A stretch of 64,000 bases of DNA, from assembly GCA_028551475.1 (NCBI GenBank), contig CM052355.1, positions 12,959,023-13,023,022 on the forward strand, in the 5' to 3' direction. The notes under the pieces are model-generated. The model saw nothing but the letters and a program-made list of their open reading frames with translations, was not told the DNA's origin and did no database searches. A program made the position numbers and the translations under genes. Positions 59,860 through 64,000 of the stretch are shown here, one piece after another (the stretch's first letter is position 1; the number at the start of each line of letters is the position of its first letter). The DNA is from Casuarina equisetifolia. Lineage: Eukaryota; Streptophyta; Magnoliopsida; Fagales; Casuarinaceae.

Positions 59860-61216
59860 TTTCGATGATGAAGGGACTTGGACGACGGGGAGGGCGGCCC
59901 GGTGTCATTGCGCCTTTCTGACTTCTTTTGGGTAAAGAAACAAACATATAGGCAACGTAGCAAGCTAGTACCGTCGACCAAACGAAAGAGCCAAGCTCAG
60001 CACCAATCTCGTGAGTGTTCTATCATTTACTGCTTGCTTCCTTGTATTTGTTCCTTTTTGGTTCTAGAATCTAACACCCACGTCGCTAATAGTCCTATCG
60101 AGTGCTTGTTTTCTGTCATTCTCGCTATTTCTTTATGGTTTATCTGTAATGCTTTTCTAGTTAAGATAGCACTTGTTTCTGCTATAGTGACATCCTGGTT
60201 TTGTGGTACATGTGGCTGCTGGGGCTTGTTTGAGCCCCTGAGTTTGTATATTGAATATCGTTTTCCCAGAAAAATTGATGGTTGTTCGAGAATTTGACAA
60301 GTAGCTTGGAAATGGTGTTGGAGCAGACAATATAGGTGAACGTCAAGATTAGCCCACTGTGTCTGAACCCCTCCTCAAACTGCACGCGCACCCACCCACC
60401 CACCCACACAAACACCCAAACACCGTTAAACATCTGGGAGTGTGTGAGTAAGGCTTTGACATCTTATCTTGTATGTGGGAATATCTTCAGATTAGGCAGG
60501 TTAGGCTTCGGCCAGATGTGCGTGACGATCATGGTAAACGCTAATTCTGATGCAATCATCAACCGTTGCTTTTCGTGACTCCTAATTGCCTTGAGTTGAA
60601 TGAGAATCAGTGGATTCAACTATGGAGTCATAGGTTGAAGTAGTTCATTCTCATGCACGATGTTGTCAATCAGTGTCTAACATGCAAGGTTCCACATTGA
60701 AGTTTCACATCCCTTGTTGCTTCTCTTCACTTTTTGTGGGAGTTTCCTGGAAGCTTCCTTGTGGGCGTATGAGACAGTTCTTGATCCCAATCACTGAACG
60801 GAGATGCTATACATGTAAAGTACTAGAAGTTGAGATTGGTACTGTAGGTCGTTGGTCACTTCCAACGCAGGTAATACCATTTTTAATTTGGAATGGATCA
60901 AGTAGTTTTAAGCCGACAGACTTTACTTGCTGCAATGATCACATACTTAGGTAAAGAATAACCTTTGAAGCCAGAATGTAATGTTTGTTGTATAAATCCC
61001 AGATAAACCAAGCTGTTATAGGTCTAATCTCATTCCTTATCCGATAGACATACTTTAGATGCTAAGAACTTTCCTAACTGGTTTAAATCTCTGAGTTCCT
61101 TTATTGACCTCAGTCTTGGTAATTGTCTGTTTTTGTTTGCACCTATATCCTTTCCGTAATTCAATCTGAGTGCCTCAAATTGAAATAAAGTTAATTTAGT
61201 TCTTTGGCTTTCTCAG
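59860..61216 (+). other. Inferred 5' leader exon and leader intron of the mtACP gene
   Basis: A non-coding exon (about 59,860-60,011) would be joined to 61,217 by an intron of 1.2 kb with a gtgagt donor and a 'tttctcag' acceptor. Open frames inside (for example 59,878-60,297 and 60,673-60,954) have no domain and cross the predicted donor. A C-rich 'cacccacccacccaccc' run is at about 60,388. Confidence 0.45.
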
Positions 61217-61227
61217 ATCTCCTCACC

Positions 61228-61831
61228 ATGCAAAGCATAAGTAATTCCATCTTGAGACATGTGAGGTTGAGGGGATCAGCTGAATGGTGGCTATTAGCTG
61301 AGAATCGGAATGTGCTCAAGCAATTGAGCCACCAGATGTGCTCCTCAACAGCGACTGGTCCCAATCAAATAATTGATCGAGTGATTGGACTGGTTAAGAA
61401 GTTCGATAAGATTGACGCCTCTAAGGTAATTGATGGTTGCTGTTCCTAGTTGCTTTATAGTCTGTCCTACGTCCATGTCAAGTTTGTTTTGAAAGCGATA
61501 AACCATGAGTTACTCTGTTCCGTGTATTTCACGATCCTGCTTGTTGGATAATGCTTTATGTCGAAATAAGTGTCTCTTCTTTTGAAAGTTCAGCAACAAG
61601 TGAAGGAAAACTAAATGGTGTTTTCAAATGACTGATCAGGTTACTGAAACAGCTGATTTTCAAAAGGACCTAAGCCTGGACAGCTTAGACAGGGTAGAGC
61701 TTGTTATGGCTTTTGAGGAGGAATTTTCCATTGAGATCCCTGATGAGAAAGCAGATAAGCTTACTTGCTGTGCTGATGTTGCGAAGTACGTTGTTTCTGG
61801 TGCTGAGCAAAAGGTTGTGGAGAAGTCATGA
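61228..61831 (+). CDS. mtACP3: Mitochondrial acyl carrier protein (mtACP3-type)
   Basis: Two coding exons, 61,228-61,425 and 61,640-61,831, give 129 residues. The first 40 or so residues are basic and hydroxylated, as a mitochondrial presequence. The carrier domain follows with the DSLD motif at 80-83, where Ser81 takes the 4'-phosphopantetheine arm. Next come '[20 protein letters not shown]' and '[13 protein letters not shown]'. The last two stretches agree with Arabidopsis mtACP3 as I remember it, better than with mtACP1/2. ACP carries growing acyl chains in mitochondrial fatty-acid synthesis, which feeds lipoic acid formation, and ACP proteins also join respiratory complex I and Fe-S assembly. 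An acceptor at 61,216 just before the start codon points to an intron in the 5' leader, with the upstream exon probably near 59,860-60,011. The start is the first ATG after that acceptor. Confidence 0.94.
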
Positions 61832-62184
61832 TTGGTTTTCAAGTTAACCATGTATTCAAGGTTTTACTGGAGGATGTTTGTCCTCTTTTCGTTTCTTGTT
61901 ATCGGTTGGTTTTGGGTGGAGATTTCCATGTTGTTTCACCTTGATGTTGGTTCGGAAATGTAATGATAGCCGCATGTCTTAACTCTTTGTTTAATAGTTT
62001 CAATTTCTTTTGTGGAAGATCTCTGATATTTGGTATTTATCATTAGGAGAACATAGTGTTATTTACACAAGATCTATATCCACGCATCCACTATAACTAA
62101 TAGGTGGAGCAGTATGGGGTACTTGCAACTCTATGCTGTGACTGAAGCGCCATCCAGATGAGCCATAGTGCTATATACATAAAT
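61832..62184. other. Convergent spacer between mtACP and Ole e 1-like genes
   Basis: Contains the two 3' untranslated regions. Nothing else is recognised. Confidence 0.5.
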
Positions 62185-63713
62185 CTACCATAGCATCTCT
62201 CCGTCACCACTCTCCTTCACGCATGCTTGCAGAGGCCTAGAAGTCAAATGCTGGAACTTTATCCTTCCGGCACTGTAAATGCGAATGCCATCCCCAGCTG
62301 GTGATGGTCTCAATCCCGTTTTCTCCATGACACGAGCTGGTCGACAGGGTGAGTTCTTTGGCATGCGGAGAACTCTAACTGAACATGTTCTTTCCAAGTT
62401 GGGGACTGCATGGAGTTGGGAAGGAAGATCCACAAGGAAATCTCCGAATTCATCGGTGACTGCTTGTGCCCATCTTGACCTGCTCTTCTTCCCGTGGCAA
62501 TGGCATTTTACGGCAACCAAAACACCTGCAGAGTTTAAAAGAAACCACCGGTGACCATGATGATGGGCACATTTATCCACAATACCGCTTAATTTTCAAA
62601 TTATTGAAAACTTTGAGCGTGATCTAACCCTCTCTGAGCAAATGATTCAAAACCTTAGAATTGAAGATACATCTCGTGCGAATATATCCAGGGTAAAGTG
62701 TATCATTACAACCTTTCTTATGTAAATACATGTCAATATTTAAGGAGAGATGACACTTTTTTATTTCTTTTTTGGCTGTTGGATGTTGGTTGTTGGTTAT
62801 TTTTTTGTGTCCTTGTTTCTATGTTCTGGGGAGGCTACAACGTACAAACAACCTCCTACTCACATGAAGACAGGACGGATCGAAAAGGCAGCTTTGCCAA
62901 TCAGGCCACGCATGAAAGAGTCCTGTCCCCAACAGGCTACAATTTACCTATCCACTTTTTGTATGAAACTAGCTCAAACCATGAAACATGCATAATCCCT
63001 TTAACTCCCAGACAACAGTATGATTCTCCCGGAGCGTCCTGCCCTTTCTCACTGCATTTTATGATCGTTCGCCCGATGTTCTAGTGTAATAGGGGAGGAC
63101 AGATGCATTTAAGATATTTGAAGCATCAGAAAAAGAAAAATAAATTTTTTGAAACTGTTCCGATAGAGGGTACGATTATCTAAGAGCTAGAACCAAAGAA
63201 AAACAAGAATCCAAGTGGGACGGGGAGAAGAATATGTTCAAAATCAAAACAAAGCGTTCCAGGATTATGTTTCCCACTACGTTATCTTCAGACAATACAC
63301 AGATCAAGGAAGTAACAAGAGTAGCGACCAAACAACTTCGAAAGAATACTGCCTTACAAGGAAAGCATTAAAAGGAAAGGAAACACAGAAAACAAGCCAA
63401 GGCTAATAACTCAAACATTGCTACGACTCTGCAAGAAGGCACCATGGCCAAAACATCGACTAACATGCTACGAACCTGATACGGGCCAGGCACGAAGTTG
63501 CGGTCCACCGTGCAGGCATGCCTCGCAATGAATAGAGCCGGTGACTAGCACCGTGGAGAGCTTCTCCTCCCCGTATCCAGCGAATTTCACCATGTCTTCT
63601 CGGGTGGACGCTTCCAATGAAGGGTTTTCTTGGGTGGCCAATGTGGACGTTGCGGAGAATAAGATGAACAAAAAGAACAACACAAGGTTGTGGAAGCCGC
63701 AAAAGTGGCTCAT
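62185..63713 (-). CDS. Secreted Ole e 1-like (pollen allergen/extensin family) protein
   Basis: Two exons are inferred, 63,713-63,476 and 62,525-62,185, giving 192 residues. The donor at 63,475 was chosen because it yields the family's WPVSG-VLVAVKC junction; an earlier GT at 63,508 would also keep frame but drops that motif. The protein starts with a signal peptide (hydrophobic LVLFFLFILF, cleavage likely near residue 27). 'VKFAGYGEEKLSTVLVTGSI' with the conserved Cys pair HCEAC follows, then 'CHCHGKKSRSRWAQAVTDEF', 'DFLVDLPSQLHAVPNLERTC' and a C-terminal part with 'RIKFQHLTSRPLQAC'. Six conserved cysteines fit the disulphide-bonded Ole e 1 fold. It is probably a secreted cell-wall protein; its exact role is not known. 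A TATA-like TATAAAAA on the minus strand is near 63,791-63,798. Confidence 0.9.
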
Positions 63714-63790
63714 CTTCCTTGATTTTTGTTTCTAAAACTGGTGATATCTACGCACGTTGGCTATGGAAGCAATGGAATAGCCCACCTTTC

Positions 63791-63798
63791 TTTTTATA
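63791..63798 (-). promoter_or_regulatory. Putative TATA box of the Ole e 1-like gene
   Basis: TATAAAAA on the minus strand lies about 80 bases upstream of the start codon at 63,713. Confidence 0.5.
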
Positions 63799-64000
63799 AG
63801 GTTTTCTGTGACCATTCTGCCCTTGTTAGGACCATAAATTACAACCACAACCGTCCTTGGATGGTCAAAATATTTTGCATTCTTCACCTTCACGTCAAAT
63901 TACCATTCTGCAGTTTTAGTACACTGTTTAGAAAACAATATAGGTTTCGTAGCTGTCCACCCTAATCTGGCTCAGCTAAAACAAATGAAAGTAAGGAATA

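Noticed and set aside
59878-60297. 139-codon plus frame upstream of the mtACP gene
   Set aside because: It runs through the best donor site of the leader exon and has no domain; leader exon plus intron explains it better.
63460-63508. Donor at 63,508 for the first exon of the Ole e 1-like gene
   Set aside because: It keeps the frame, but it removes the WPVSG motif that the later donor at 63,475 supplies, and its context is weaker.

Overview
This window is nuclear DNA of a flowering plant, most likely a woody dicot. The evidence is GT-AG introns in every multi-exon gene, plant-only gene families (prenylated heavy-metal-domain proteins, a plant-type SnRK1 beta subunit, an Ole e 1 protein), Ty1/copia and L1 fossils, tRNA-derived SINEs and an AT-rich background. 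The species cannot be named from the sequence.

Positions 1-37,320 are a repeat-rich tandem array. Its core is a family of minus-strand genes for single-HMA, proline-rich, CaaX-ending proteins (HIPP, Pi21-like). Five copies keep a full three-exon structure (B 6353-7215, C 18662-19635, D 22604-23441, E 29863-31001, F 35353-36476). At least two further units have lost the gene (862-2130 and 31,799-34,862). Each unit carries a recognisable 3' flank, the gene and a long 5' flank. D and E form a two-gene block that was duplicated head to tail to give a D-like unit without its gene, plus F. The array is interrupted by a Ty1/copia fossil with both LTRs and a clean target duplication (8651-14544), a second short copia fossil (26,987-29,361) whose empty site survives in the sister block, a solo LTR in the promoter of gene D, a decayed L1 LINE, two SINEs and older copia fragments at the left end.

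Positions 37,320-49,840 hold one plus-strand gene, a two-HMA isoprenylated protein of the HIPP7/FP3 type (39,907-42,729), surrounded by long stretches without recognisable genes.

Positions 49,842-63,800 are ordinary single-copy plant DNA: an oligopeptide transporter (plus, 50,063-53,888), a SnRK1 beta subunit of the KINB2 type (minus, 55,443-58,620), a mitochondrial acyl carrier protein of the mtACP3 type (plus, coding 61,228-61,831) and a secreted Ole e 1-like protein (minus, 62,185-63,713). These four are not an operon and show no common pathway.

The most interesting material is the HIPP array. Within one window it shows copies that are intact, one that lost its prenylation tail through a new stop codon, one that lost its cysteine-rich tail and its putative TATA box, units that lost the gene altogether, and a repeat-length polymorphism in the proline-rich linker. 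All exon maps were made by eye from splice signals and reading frame.
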